DNA from: Psococerastis gibbosa
Taxonomy: Eukaryota > Arthropoda > Insecta > Psocodea > Psocidae
Direction of reading: 5' to 3'
DNA length: 64,000 nucleotides
Assembly (NCBI GenBank): GCA_963971405.1
Contig: OZ020490.1
Coordinates: 3,410,001 to 3,474,000 of the forward strand
In this document: piece by piece, positions 23,601 through 34,814 of the stretch
Numbering within the stretch: position 1 is the stretch's first letter
Layout: each line of letters begins with the position of its first letter
Made by a program: the position numbers and the translations under genes
Notes under the pieces: model-generated
What the model saw: the letters and a program-made list of their open reading frames with translations, nothing else
The model's database searches: none
Told to the model about the DNA's origin: nothing

Positions 23601-26600
23601 CATCAACATCTACAACAATATTTACTGGAGGAGCATCATCCAGTCTTTCCATGTCTGAAGAATCACTGCTATCGAGCTCCACTTGGTTATGTATGAGCAT
23701 GTGAATGGTCAGTGAAGAATTAGCCAGGAATCGCTGCCCACAAGTGTTACACACATGCGGCTTTTGCTGATCATGAGTCTTCATATGAGATTTGAACAAC
23801 AGTTCAGTGTTGAAAATTTCGCCACATTCACTGCAAACCAACTTGGGATCATTTCTTGGTAAATTACTTTCCTCATCATTTAAAATCTTTCCATGAGTGC
23901 CCATATGTTTCTTCAGCAACGCGCCAGTCGTAAACATTTCATCACATTCGTTGCAAACAAAATCAATACTATGCGCCTGAACGTGAGAATGATAACTATT
24001 TCTATCACTATAATTCCTTCCACAATGTTCGCAGCTATACATTTTGCTCGCTGACGGTTCTGGCAGTGTATCTTTGGCCATGTCCACACCATCTGAATCC
24101 TCTCTATCATGTACCTTACAGTGGGATTTCAAGGACCGTTCAGTACTGAAGCATTTCTCACAAATTCGGCAAACATACGCCTTCTCCTCTACATAGGGTT
24201 TCTCCTCTCTTTCCACTGGACTCGGAGCTGCCGGCTGTTGCGACAGAAAAGGCGTGGGATCTGGAATTCTATGAATGTTACGCATATGTTTGGCAAGTTC
24301 GATTATGTCGGTGAGTGGGCGTTTGCAGAATAGACAGATGCAAGGCTCGCTCTTGTGGGTCTCCTCGTGATTTTCTAGATCTGATTTTCCTGAACATTGC
24401 AGGCCACATTCGTTGCATTGATAGTGCGTTTTAAGATGACTGGTCAAGAGGGAACTTGTAAAGAAGCTCTTGGAGCAGTACAAGCAGCCGAACGGTTTTT
24501 TTATCCGTAATGGCGGCACATACTTATCAGTCGCTGGTTTCGCCAACTCTCTGTTTAATTCCGAATCATTTTCGTTCTCTCCAGCATGCACTTTAATATG
24601 TCTACTTAAAGCCCAATCACATTTGAATCCACGTCCACAAATAGTGCACGGGAATGGGTCGTTCGGATTAGGTTCAACTTTCATGTGCAGCTGCGAGTGC
24701 GAGAGAAAGTGATTTCTGTGCTGGAAACGCTTATTACAAAATTTACAAACATATCCACCATCGACTGATTTACTAGACAAATCTGCAAGGTCCGTTTTGA
24801 TAGGGGTTTCAACCTTCTGCGCGACAAAATTAGCACCTTCGCTAGAATTTTGAGGCAGCTGTAAGTTTTTAATAGCCCTCGAAGTGGTGCCATGAATAAC
24901 ACTACAATGTCTCGCAACGGAAGCCATGTTATCATAGCCTCGACCGCAAAATTTGCAGATATACGCTTTGGTACTGGGCTCGACTCTTTTATGCAATCCT
25001 TCATGTTTGATGAAGGTATGATAGTCGCGGAAACCCTTAGGGCAAAACTTACAACGAAACGGGCGGTACTCGGGATGTTTCCTGACATGTTTCCGGAGCA
25101 CGTGCTCAGATTTGCACTGCAGACCGCACGCACCACACTTCAGATGACTCTTAAGATGTGCTTTCAACTCGGGGATAGTGGCAAACGACAGGTCGCATCT
25201 TCCACAATTACGTTTCCTTGGTGCTTGTGTAAGGAAATGACCATCACTCGGATCAGATTCGTCAGGAAAATATTTTAATTCGTTTTTCATATCGACAACA
25301 TCGGCAAGAGGTTCAAATTGACCTTCATGACTACTGCCAGTCATATTAATAGGGACTTGATCGTCATCCAAAGCAGGGAATATAACGGGTCCTTTAACTC
25401 CCTCAAACTCGTGACTTTGCATATGTAAACGATAGTATTTTTTCGATCCGTACGCTTTCCCACATGTTTCGCAGACAAACTCTTTCTCCCCCTTCACTTT
25501 AGAATGATACCCGAGATGTTTACAGAACGAATCAAACAGAATGAATCGTTTATCACATTTTTGGCAGGAAAATGGCAAATAGGCCGGATGTGTTTTGGCA
25601 TGCTCCGAGAAACTGCTAATGCTCTTACACTGCAGGTTACATAGGGTACACTTCAGATGGGTTTTCATGTGCAACGAATGTAAAGTCATGCCTACAAATT
25701 TTAAATCGCATAGCTTGCAACTATAACATCTGACTTCTTTCGACTCCCTTTTGTCTTCACCTTTAGCAACGGAATTAGTCTTAGCAAGTTTCTTAGAAAT
25801 CTTTCCTTCACCCCGGGTGTGAAGGTTTACATGGCGAGTAAGGTTATCAGGATTGGAAAATTCTTTGCCACAATATTCGCACGACAGAGGCTCCAAGCTC
25901 TGCACAGCGTCCACGCTGATCTCCTCCTCAACGTCGATAAGGGGCACATCATCGTTCAAATGCTGGATCTCATGCTTCTCTAGGCTGAATTTGTGATAAA
26001 AGCCTTCACCACAAATTTCGCAAACAAAATGACGTTTATCCCCCGTAGTCCCATGCATTGTCATATGCGTCTTAAGACTTCTACTATCCGGAAAATATTC
26101 CCCGCAAACGCGACAAACCTTATCACCAGCAACCGAGCTCACGCTTTTCTTCCGAGTTACCCGACGACTATACGGATTAGCAACGATTTGGCCTTTATTC
26201 TTGCGCTTACTTTGATTTAAAATTCTACCGGGAACTTTAGCCGAGAAGTTTCTCCTCCTTAGAGCTTTAAGCTTGTATCCTGTATTCGCGTGAAACTTCT
26301 TAATATGCACCCTGAGATACTGCCTTTTCTTAAAAGCCTTGGCACATATTTCGCAAACCAGGGATTTGCCCTTCACTACAACAAGTTCGTTACTTTTCTT
26401 TTTACTTTCAAGTTCTTTGAGTTCGTCAGGACTATGCTTTCTATTCATGTGTGAAGCCAAACTCTGTACGTACCTGAACCGCATGCTACAAATTTTGCAA
26501 AGATGCGGCTTCTCATCTGCCTCAACAACATTCTCAGAAGTATTCGATTTCTTGACGCCCTGACATGACATCAAATGAACACTCAAACTAATTTTATCGT

Positions 26601-29600
26601 CAAACTCAGCACCGCATGATTTGCACGAACACGTACTGGCAACAATAACTTCCTCATCAGACTTCGCCTCCGCCATAAACGAAGAAGAACTATGGGTTTT
26701 CATATGCATTATAAGATTAGATTCATGGCCAAAACCCCTTCCGCAAAGCTCACAACAATGCTTCCCACACGAAACAGTTCTAATGTGAGTTGACAAGGCG
26801 TTTTTGTTGGAAAACTCCAACCCGCACTCTTTACAACAAACATGCGACTTCATATGGCTATCAAGCAAAGTCTTGGTCGAAAAACTCTTGGTACAATGTT
26901 GACAATTTATCTTCCCGCCATCCCTCTTTACTCTAGCCCCCTTTGAAGATGAACTAACAACTTCATGCGTTACCATATGTTCATTCAATGTTTCCCCATC
27001 GGGAAACAAATCGTCACAAGTTAAACATTTAAATTCCGCCATGTCAGTATGGGTTTTCAAATGCGTAGCAAGATTGCCTTTGGTACTAAAGCCCTTTTTA
27101 CATACCCGACAGTTAAAATCCTCCTTACTACGCAAATGAACTCGCATATGACTGTTGAGCGCATTTTGATGAACAAAGCGTAATCCACAGAGCCTACAAC
27201 ACTTACGCTTCTTCTTCGTGTTATGGACCATTTTAATATGTTTATTTAAATTGGACCTATTAGAGAGGGACTTTTTGCAATATTTACATGGAAAACTACC
27301 ACCACCACCTTCAGCAGCTACCTCCTGCTTGCGTTCGACCTTCTCCAGCATCACCTTTGGATTCCAGTATTTAGGAATATTTCCAACGTTGTATGTCTTA
27401 TCGCCTTCTGGTGAAACAGAATCTACGTTGTTGTCATCTTCGTCCGTGGACGCGTCGCACCATTCCCCACCGTCGTCGTCACTACTAATCTCCGAGGCTT
27501 CCGTAGGAGTCAATGAATTAGCAGGAACGATGTGGCTTTCATCAAATTGCTCTTGCTCCCCACGTAAAGCTAACCCTAGCAGGTTACCTATAATAAAACG
27601 TGCAATTATTATTAAAAACGTATTTACTAATAAGGAAAATACACCTAATCACTTGGAAAGTACCTGTAAAGAGTACAGGACGGCGTCTCCATCTACCAAT
27701 GAATAGCGGGGTCGTGCACTCGTGCAGGATTCTTAACCGAGACTATTCTGATGACGACAGAGTGACCCTAGTATGAGTAATCGTTCCTGCTAGTAAATTA
27801 GTAAATGCTACCCACGGACAAGTTACAGCACGAGGTACCGATTTAAATTAACCTGTGCTAAAAATGTCCCCAACAATAGTAATAATGATAGGAGACCATC
27901 AATTTGCTTTTGCTATATTACGACGTGTTTAATAATTATAAATGTAGAGTAGTGGTACGGACTCTGACTTTCACCCAAACGGTTATTGGCTCGAGTCCCA
28001 CACTGGCTACATTTTCTGGCCATGCTTCGGAGGGCATGTAAAGCAGGTGGCCCCGGGCCTTTCTAGTTGAGCGAAAGAGAGAATTTTATAGCCCTAATTC
28101 CGCTAGGTTGGCTTAGTAATAGAACAAAATAAGGCTTTATTTATTTCATTTACATACCTTCGGGAATTTCACCCGTCTCTGCCATATTAGCGTCATTAAC
28201 TGCTGCAGCGGCACTGCTGGGCAAATCTGAAAAAAAAAATTAAGCCGCCATCAGATAGTAAAATTTTCACTCTTAAAAAAAAACGATTAAACGACGGACA
28301 TTTTTAAATATTTTGTAAACAACGGCAAAGATAAGAAAATCGTCTTATGAAACTTAAAGCCATCGTTAACAAGGATTCCAAATTCAAGTTGCTAACGTCA
28401 GGCTTACCAAGAAATATATATGAGGAGTGCCCCCCTCAAACCGTCCAGTTCCTTGGATCGTACTTAGCCAGGTTAAAAAGAGGCGCGTTAATAAAACTGT
28501 CCGTTAAAAATGTTCTAAAACTGGCTGCATACAACTGTCTCACTGCTGTGCAACATATCATATAAACCGTAGCAAGTATCGGATAGGTGTCCCTAGATAT
28601 GTTCAGGTGACACCTAGGCACATTAAACCCACCCGCAGAGCATGTATCATGGGAGTGCTCCTAATCGGTAGTCCAGGGCTCATCTAAACTTCCATTAGGC
28701 TATTAAAAAATTACTGGCCATAAAGAGCGGCACTCCAGCAACTTTTAACAGGGGTCTGCAATGACCAAGATGCAGTCTGACGGGTAGCCCTTTTTTATTA
28801 AAACCTTGCTTACCCTTGCAGAAAGTCCCGACGATGGTATACTGTAATTTATGAGTGTATAACAGACCATAGTATGCCATTCAAAGGTACTGTTCTAGCA
28901 CGAGTCACCCAAGGTTACGTAGCAAGAACACAATCCTATCAAGCCTACTGGCTATTTGGAAACTATACATATTAGCAGTATGGTAGTCCCAGGAAAGTGC
29001 ACCAGCACCAGTTTCATAATCAGTAAGCTATTTGATTGGGAGCAGATAAGTGTTGTGTATTGACATAGCTGGGTTGATGTAAAGTTATAATAATTATTGT
29101 CAATGAAAATATTTCTTAAATATCTTACCATCACCTCCGCCATCTTGTACAGTCGCTGCTGGGTCCAAGCTCTGATTGTGACCATCGTATAATCCCAGAT
29201 CTTAAATAAATAAGTCTACATGTCACAGCACAGCAACGATTCTAATTAACTAAGGCTTAAGGCAAAAAAGCATAATCAAATATTACGTGGCCTCTCCTTG
29301 ATCCATTAGTAAATAAAATAGATCGTATTGAAAGTGCCAGAAAGGATGGGGTGCTTGCCTGAATGGGAAGTATCTGAGCAAGGGCTATTAATCTGCAATT
29401 AATAGACACTGAGTTAATTAAGTCAAAATCCTAAAAAAAAAAAAAACACTAAGATGTAGCAAAGATAATATACAGTAAAATACTTCAGGTGCTTGCAGTT
29501 GAATAAACATTTGCAACATAATTTCCTCATCAATACTCGGGAAATGCGAAATTCCCAAAATTATTAATTTTTCTACTTACCAAGCTCTTCTTCTTTGATT

Positions 29601-29611
29601 ACAAAATCCAT
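14653..29611 (-). CDS. Giant C2H2 zinc-finger protein, about 4,368 aa, about 75 fingers
   Basis: Four coding exons on the minus strand: 29611-29581, 29200-29129, 28226-28158 and 27587-14653. Each junction is GT-AG and phase 1; together they give 13,107 nt (4,368 codons plus stop). The start is the ATG at 29611, opening MDFVIKEEEL; the long exon's frame stays open into its acceptor, so it is not the true start. Residues 1-150 are acidic and finger-free. About 34 C2H2 fingers occupy roughly 155-1495, an acidic spacer about 1500-2015, about 21 fingers about 2016-2955, a Ser/Asn/Asp-rich spacer about 2960-3365, and about 22 fingers to about 4320. Most linkers are not the TGEKP type of DNA-binding arrays. 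A nuclear nucleic-acid- or protein-binding role is likely; no orthologue is recognised. Several fingers lack a zinc ligand (e.g. one ending HLLELLQ). No frameshift or internal stop, so the gene is probably under selection. Confidence 0.93.
18890..19720 (-). repeat. Tandem di-finger modules in the zinc-finger gene
   Basis: Four consecutive copies of about 210 nt (70 codons), each a finger of type FxCRxCxKxF...HLLTH, a linker with ERPY/ERPH, then a finger containing CERRF. Corresponding linker sites are near 18956, 19166, 19379 and 19590, spaced 210-213 nt. Reads as a duplicated two-finger unit. Confidence 0.8.
22110..22700 (-). repeat. Acidic tandem protein repeat in the zinc-finger gene
   Basis: Units of about 57-61 codons with the order DSKNQPDELN, NLSNEKPFEASDGMEE, LSQ.EPV, FNDINEDD. 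The same 10-mer (GTTCGTCAGG on the plus strand) recurs at 22287, 22458 and 22641, spacings 171 and 183 nt, always a multiple of three. A more diverged unit lies at 22150-22280. Forms the core of a spacer of about 515 residues, very rich in Glu, Asp, Asn and Ser and predicted disordered. Confidence 0.85.
27955..28130 (+). repeat. SINE-B copy in zinc-finger gene intron 3
   Basis: tRNA-derived SINE: A-box-like TAGTGGTACGGAC and B-box-like GGCTCGAGTCCC, then GGCCATGCTTCGGAGGGCAT and TTGGCTTAGTAATAGAAC. Copies at 34547-34715 and 42775-42945, part at 47660-47730. Opposite to the host gene. Confidence 0.75.
28227..29128. other. Intron 2 of the zinc-finger gene
   Basis: 902-bp intron. 28290-28330 resembles the GTAAACAA end of a dispersed repeat (3660-3690, 13555-13580). 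No hidden exon recognised. Confidence 0.5.
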
Positions 29612-29900
29612 TTACAGAATATTGTGTGAATCAGCTCAGAATCATTTTATTGAGATCCAATTGGGGTTACGTCGGCATATTAAGTAAATCAATAGCAAAA
29701 CTAGAAAATATACACTTATAAAACTACTTTTATATAGTTAATAAATATTTACACTCATTTACGACAATTTTACTACTCAAAAACTTATAGAAATGCTACT
29801 ATTCTTTAATCAAAAACTACTAACATCAATAAGCTTTTCAAAGCCATTGCCATTCGCCGCGCCATTGTGGATTCGACCGAGGCGAACTCTGGGGTTTTTA
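29612..29900 (-). promoter_or_regulatory. Probable 5' UTR/core promoter of the zinc-finger gene
   Basis: Immediately upstream of the start codon. The only GC-rich patch nearby (29840-29895) holds three copies of GCCAT (29843, 29849, 29861), on the gene strand ATGGC, the core of the YY1/Pho consensus. The transcription start is not fixed; this is inference from motif clustering. Confidence 0.35.
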
Positions 29901-30747
29901 AATAAAACTTTCCCTTTGTCGCCAACATAGTAGATTTCAAAAATGAATTTCCCTAAAACATATTCCGCTCTTTAGTCAGATTTAAAAAAGTTATCCGTAA
30001 TAGTACATAGTGTTTGCAGATTATTATTAAAATTGTTATCGGTAGTTATTATTGGTCATCAACAGTTGCATAATATCAACAGACCCAAGTCACTTATTTG
30101 TAATATCATATATCAAACGTTTCTTTGACTACTTATTCGAGTATTTCTAACATGTTTGTTAGTTATCGGTGTAACTATCCCAGCATTTTAAGATTTAATG
30201 TTTTGGTAATAAATAATTAAACAATAAGAGATTAATCCTAATCCATCCCACCCTAATAAAATTCTAATTAAATAATTAGGTCTAATAATCAACAATATTA
30301 TTGACAACACAAAAATAAAAACTAATATAATAAATATTTTGGAATTTTATCGTCCTTCATCATGTCTACATAATAATATTATTATTCATTCAAGAAAACA
30401 GTGTCTCAGACCTCAATAATTTCAGACTGCGAAACGCCATCGCCCTGATTATAATGACGCATTAATTTCATGTGAATCGCCACTGGGCCTAGTTTTTTCT
30501 GCAAAAATATTTGAGCATTTTTTTTCTTGTCTCTGTGTATTATGATATATAATAACGAAGGCTTTCACAGCCTGAGTCTTTAATCCCAACAATAAAACAA
30601 AATTACAGTTTGTTAGTGCCTTACACTTTGTGACAATTCACATACAGCAAAGCGCAAGACACTAACCCATACGTGCGGCATAACGTTGGTTACCTATCTA
30701 TAAATTAAAATACTATAAACTAAATATTAATTATAATATTATACTAC
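29901..30747. other. AT-rich intergenic DNA
   Basis: No gene, RNA or clear mobile element seen. Confidence 0.5.
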
Positions 30748-30960
30748 CTATTGCCATGTATTATTTCTGAGACAACCCAGTTTTGCATTTTCCCTTTGAA
30801 AAGATAGATAATATTTATGTTATTTATGTCCAAGGGCAGTTTGTTGTAATAGGTTAAGCCTGTGAATAAAATTGTGCTTGCCTTTGTGTAAGTTTTGTCC
30901 GTGTGCGATTTTGTATTAGTGGTTTTGTTCTAATGTATCCATTGGCCTAAATATAGGGGG
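30748..30960 (-). mobile_element. LINE C-terminal fragment
   Basis: The minus strand reads GLTYYNKLPLDINNINII then LFKGKMQNWV and a stop, the terminal motif (YNKLP...FK...) of CR1/L2/Jockey-type LINE reverse transcriptases. Same tail type as 61608-61834. Confidence 0.7.
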
Positions 30961-31129
30961 TCCTGGGGATTTCTGGTGACAAAGACGTTATGGAGGCTAA
31001 AGGCATATAGTATTATTCACAATAATATGAAAGGGAAATTAATTCTTGGCATGCTTATTTGACATGAAAGACATCATGAAAAAAATCAACATATTGACTA
31101 AATACTTTCACAAAAATACATTACTCAAA

Positions 31130-31413
31130 ATGCTTAAACCCCCAATATTTCAGACCTATTTTTTGAAAATTTTTCTTCGGGGGTGGTAGGTTTATTCGTC
31201 TGTAAAATCTCAACTGTACTGTTGCAAAATGCGTAAAACCCCCCTAATTTGGGCCTATTCATCAATTTTTTCTCCGGGGGAGACCTCCGAGCCCCCCCCC
31301 CCCCATTTCTCCAGGGTAGAATATTCGTAAAACGTCACTACTTATTTGGGCCCATTTATCGATTTTTTTCTCCGGGGATCAAAGTTTTGAAGTCCTAAAG
31401 CCCCCCCCCCCCC
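31130..31413. repeat. Three-copy 96-bp tandem repeat with C13 runs
   Basis: Units begin near 31131, 31227 and 31323 (spacing 96 bp): GCGTAAAACCCCCCTAATT, TTTGGGCCYATTYATC, then TTTTTTCTCCGGGG. Copies 2 and 3 are followed by runs of 13 C (31292-31304, 31401-31413). Confidence 0.65.
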
Positions 31414-31617
31414 AGAAATTTTGGGAATGTACGCCAATGAATGTATCTAGTGTTATGTTGATGAATGGTTTCTGGGATGTGTTTTTTTTTTTTTTTTTAC
31501 TTTTTCTATTGTAGACTCTTTTACGAAGTTGTTTTATAGTAGTTTGCACATAATTTTCAAATGTTTTCTGAATTATACTTAATTTATCGATGGTGTTGAT
31601 AGTTTGAAGATATCGAC

Positions 31618-31692
31618 CGAAGTTGTTGACGAAACGTTTGGAAGCTTATTTTCAAATCGACCACGGCTTATTAGCCCGGATTCTTCTGTCCC
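31618..31692 (-). repeat. Fragment of the 38161-38343 foldback family
   Basis: GTTGACGAAACGTTTGGAAG and ATCGACCACGGCTTATTAG match the reverse complement of 38180-38230. 31733-31830 next to it is a GTCCCGG-type fragment related to 9205-9305. Confidence 0.55.
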
Positions 31693-31884
31693 CTTATCTG
31701 TATATATGCTGCCTCATGCCTTATATAAGAATTAAGATGACCATTCATCCTCTGTTGGCCGGGACTGTCCCCCTTTAAAGCTATATGTCCCGGTACCTCC
31801 AAGGAGACGCTTGGACATTGGCCCGGTTTCCCGAAAATACTTCTGACTAACAAAGAATTTAGCTGTAGGCAGTGAAATGAATAA

Positions 31885-32440
31885 ACATATTAAAAAAATC
31901 GCAGCAGTACTCAATGAAGAAGGCAAAGTCAATTTTATAAAAGCGCAGCGACTAAGTTGGCTGGGGCCGGCCGCCTTACCAACTTGAATCCAGCGGACCA
32001 GAGCAGGTTCAAAGGTGCAGATAACTTCGACGTGTGCACAGTACCGGTAGGGAAACATGGTAGGACTTGTCCTGGTCACCTCCGAACTAATCGTGTGACT
32101 TCACTGTGTTTCCCAAGTGGTTCGGAATCCACTATAGTCAGGAGGTCCCCTGTCCTATGGGCCCACACCGTGGCCTGGGACTGTGCCCAACCATACTACT
32201 ACTAAGTTGGCTGGGACAATATATAATGACAGAAGATCGCATGACAGAATGTACGAAGCAAGCATGATTTTAAGGTGACTGCATGTGGGCATCTACGAAA
32301 CCGATGGAAGACGAACTAGAAACCTTCGAGAGTTGGGATGGCGGAATGCCGTGCAAAACCGAGATGACTGGAGGAGTGTTGTCGAGCAGGCAAAGCCGGA
32401 ATTAAAAGAACCGTGTTTAAAATCTTACTTTAGATTAGAA
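31885..32440 (+). mobile_element. LINE C-terminal remnant split by a SINE-like insertion
   Basis: Reads EEGKVNFIKAQRLSWLG up to 31965, then resumes after the insertion with a stretch ending RELGWRNAVQNRDDWRSVV and EQAKPELKEP. This is the KAQRLxWLGH...DRxxWRxxxxxAK tail of RTE-like LINEs. At least one stop interrupts it, so it is dead. Confidence 0.75.
31966..32200 (+). mobile_element. 235-bp SINE-like insertion with 15-bp target duplication
   Basis: Flanked by perfect direct repeats ACTAAGTTGGCTGGG (31951-31965 and 32201-32215) that restore the LINE reading frame when one copy is removed. Starts GCCGGCCGCCTTACC, contains a B-box-like CAGGTTCAAAGG, and ends in a short ACT repeat. Non-coding; long target duplication and simple-repeat tail fit LINE-mobilised retroposition. 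Confidence 0.8.
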
Positions 32441-33625
32441 TAGAATATATCTGTATTGATAAACAAAAAATAACAAAAACTTAGAGTTTTAGAAAAACTT
32501 GTTATAACAACCCGAATTAGTAAAACCCAAATAATCGTTAAGAAATTAACTTTGTCTAAGAAACCCACTTGTGTTAGTATAAAACCCTGAGCGCTTTCGG
32601 CAAGAACTGCCATCTACAGAGGGAAACCCACTAGCACAGTTACACCTTATCTGCGATTTGAGACTTGCTCAACTCGAGGAGAAGATGCAAATGTGACTAG
32701 AGAGAGGAAACCTTGGTTTATATAGGACTGGGAGCGGGGGGAGGGGGTGGGAGGGGGCGTGGCTGGTTACCTATTCCTAACCTACTAGCTAGATCTATTA
32801 GAGGGGATGATTGTGTGAATGTTATGTCGTTTGTTAATTTTTCCCTCTTGTGTAAAGCTCTTTTGATTTCAACATTTTCAAAAAAATTTAAAGTGTAACT
32901 TTTCTTCATTTTGGGTAGGGCTGTCCAATTGTTAGGATCGAATGTGTGATTTTCCGAGTTAAGGTGTTTCGCGAATGTGCTGTTGGTGTTGGTGTCTCCT
33001 ATACCTGCTACATGTTCTCTGACCCTAGTTTTAAAGCTTCTGCCTGTTTGGCCTATGTAAATTGCGTTACAATCGTTACAATTTAGACGATAAACTCCAT
33101 TGCCTTTTTCCTTTTCTGGTTTGGTTTTGCAGTTCATGAGTTTATTGGCCAAATTGTTGCGGTTGTACGGGGCTGGTGTTTTGTCTGTTGTAGAAGAAAT
33201 GAGGTTACTTATTTTTTCTGTGATTTTTTCTATGTATTGTATCCTGAAATATGATTTATTGGTTACCTGGTTTAAGCTCTCTGGGGGGTAAATTAGTTTG
33301 AGGTTGTGTTTGATTTTGTGATGTCGTAGGATTCTGTCTATTAGGTTGAGATTGAAATTGTTATTTTGGGCAATTTGTTTTATTGTATTTAATTCATTAT
33401 TATAGTTGGTTTCATTCATAGGGATGTTAAGGAGTCGAAAAATCATACTATGGAATGCTGCGTGTTTGTGCTGGAATGGGTGAGAAGAATCAACAGGGAT
33501 TATATTATCGCTATGGGTTTCTTTACGAAATATCTTGAAGTCTAGGGTACTATTATTTTTGGTGATGGTGAGGTCTAAGAAGTATTGTATTGAGTCATTA
33601 ACATGAAACAATAGGCGTCCTGAAA
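32440..33625 (-). mobile_element. Penelope-like element: RT thumb and GIY-YIG endonuclease ORF plus 3' UTR
   Basis: An uninterrupted minus-strand ORF ends at 32718 and is homologous from about residue 12 of its 311 codons. The first part (HVNDSIQYFLDL..., FKIFRKETHSD...) is the end of a Penelope reverse transcriptase; residues about 185-225 are a GIY-YIG nuclease (GVYRL, Cys pair, YIGQTGRSFKTRVREH). The catalytic polymerase core is missing, so the copy is 5'-truncated at about 33620. The 3' untranslated region 32448-32690 recurs at 9603-9838. The open frame suggests a recent insertion. These elements copy RNA into DNA; the nuclease is thought to nick the target. Confidence 0.88.
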
Positions 33626-33653
33626 CCGAACACACGATAAATAAATGAAACAC

Positions 33654-34546
33654 TAAAAAATAACTTGGAGCAATACACCAGTTGTTGGTAGTGGTTTTAG
33701 TAATTCCCGCACTTTCCGATTAGGAACATAAAAAACGAAGATAATCACTCAATGTCCTTTAGGTTATTAACGCATCGTGCGGTATACAATCTGAAGGGGA
33801 GTGGGCCTATTTAAAATAGGCTATCGTAATTTTATTGTAATGTACGGTAATGTGCATATATTATACGCAATTGATTGATTGAATAAACTAGACTATTTCC
33901 GTATAAATATATAATAATTCATGTCATGTACAGAAATGCAAAAACAATCCTCAATCTAGATTAGGCCCAAGCTAAACTGCTCCAAAGCAGGTAGCTAACA
34001 AGTCATAAGTAAATACAACATAAAAAATTAAAATAAAGCATCATATTTAAACTGTAGGCAATGCATTTTAATTTGTTAAGATACTTAGGCCGGTTCCCAA
34101 AATCAATTGGAAAATCACCCATAATAAATACTGCACGGCACAGCAATGCAATGGTATATGGCGGTGCCCTCCAGTACTTCTTACGGAGGTTTTACAAACG
34201 ATCATGGAGACAGGGAGACAGTTAACCAATCAAAAACGTAAAAAGTATCTACAGTAATAGTTCACGGGACTGATTTTTTAAATGTTATATAATAATGGCT
34301 TATTTAAAAAAAAAACTATTTATCCCAATGGAAGGTTTATCAATAAAATAATTAATAACCATTTCATGACACAATTGGGCTAATTATGTAGGTATTTAGG
34401 TATTATATAGTCCTGTAGATAAAGGTTCAGAACTCAAGGCAAATAATGAAGTAAGCTATATTGAAATTAGCTAAACGATAATGGAGAACGCTCCTATCAG
34501 GCAGAAAAAAAAAACAATGCTGTCAAATGCTGTCAAGACATGTTGA
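33654..34546. other. AT-rich intergenic DNA
   Basis: Nothing supported. The ends of neighbouring elements are not definable here. Confidence 0.45.
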
Positions 34547-34715
34547 GTAGTGGTACGGACTCTGACTTTCGCCCGAAAGGTTGTACTACACTTCCTACAT
34601 TTTCTGGTCATGCTTCGGAGGGCATGTAAAGCAGGCGGTCCCGGGCCTTCCTAGATGAGTGTAAGAGAGGGCTTTATAGCCCTAACTCAGGTAGGTTGGC
34701 TTAGTAATACAATAA
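34547..34715 (+). repeat. SINE-B copy
   Basis: TAGTGGTACGGACTCTGACT, CATGCTTCGGAGGGCATGTA, CCGGGCCTTCC, GGTTGGCTTAGTAATAC. The B-box region is more decayed than at 27955. Confidence 0.75.
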
Positions 34716-34814
34716 AAAGTCATTATTTATGATCTCCTCTGATAGGCGGGCCAAATCCCAAAAATGACGTCCACGTTTAACTTCTTGTGTATCGTGTCAT
34801 TGTCTTCAAGCTGA

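Noticed and set aside
27511..27513. TTG as the zinc-finger protein start
   Set aside because: The frame stays open upstream to a good acceptor at 27587 and joins three phase-1 exons reaching a true ATG at 29611.
14635..27706. Many plus- and minus-strand ORFs of 60-190 codons overlapping the zinc-finger exon
   Set aside because: They are other-frame shadows of the strongly biased, repetitive finger coding sequence; none has a recognisable domain or splice support.
31966..32200. 82-codon plus-strand ORF 31957-32205
   Set aside because: It lies across a SINE-like insertion and its target duplication; coding is accidental.
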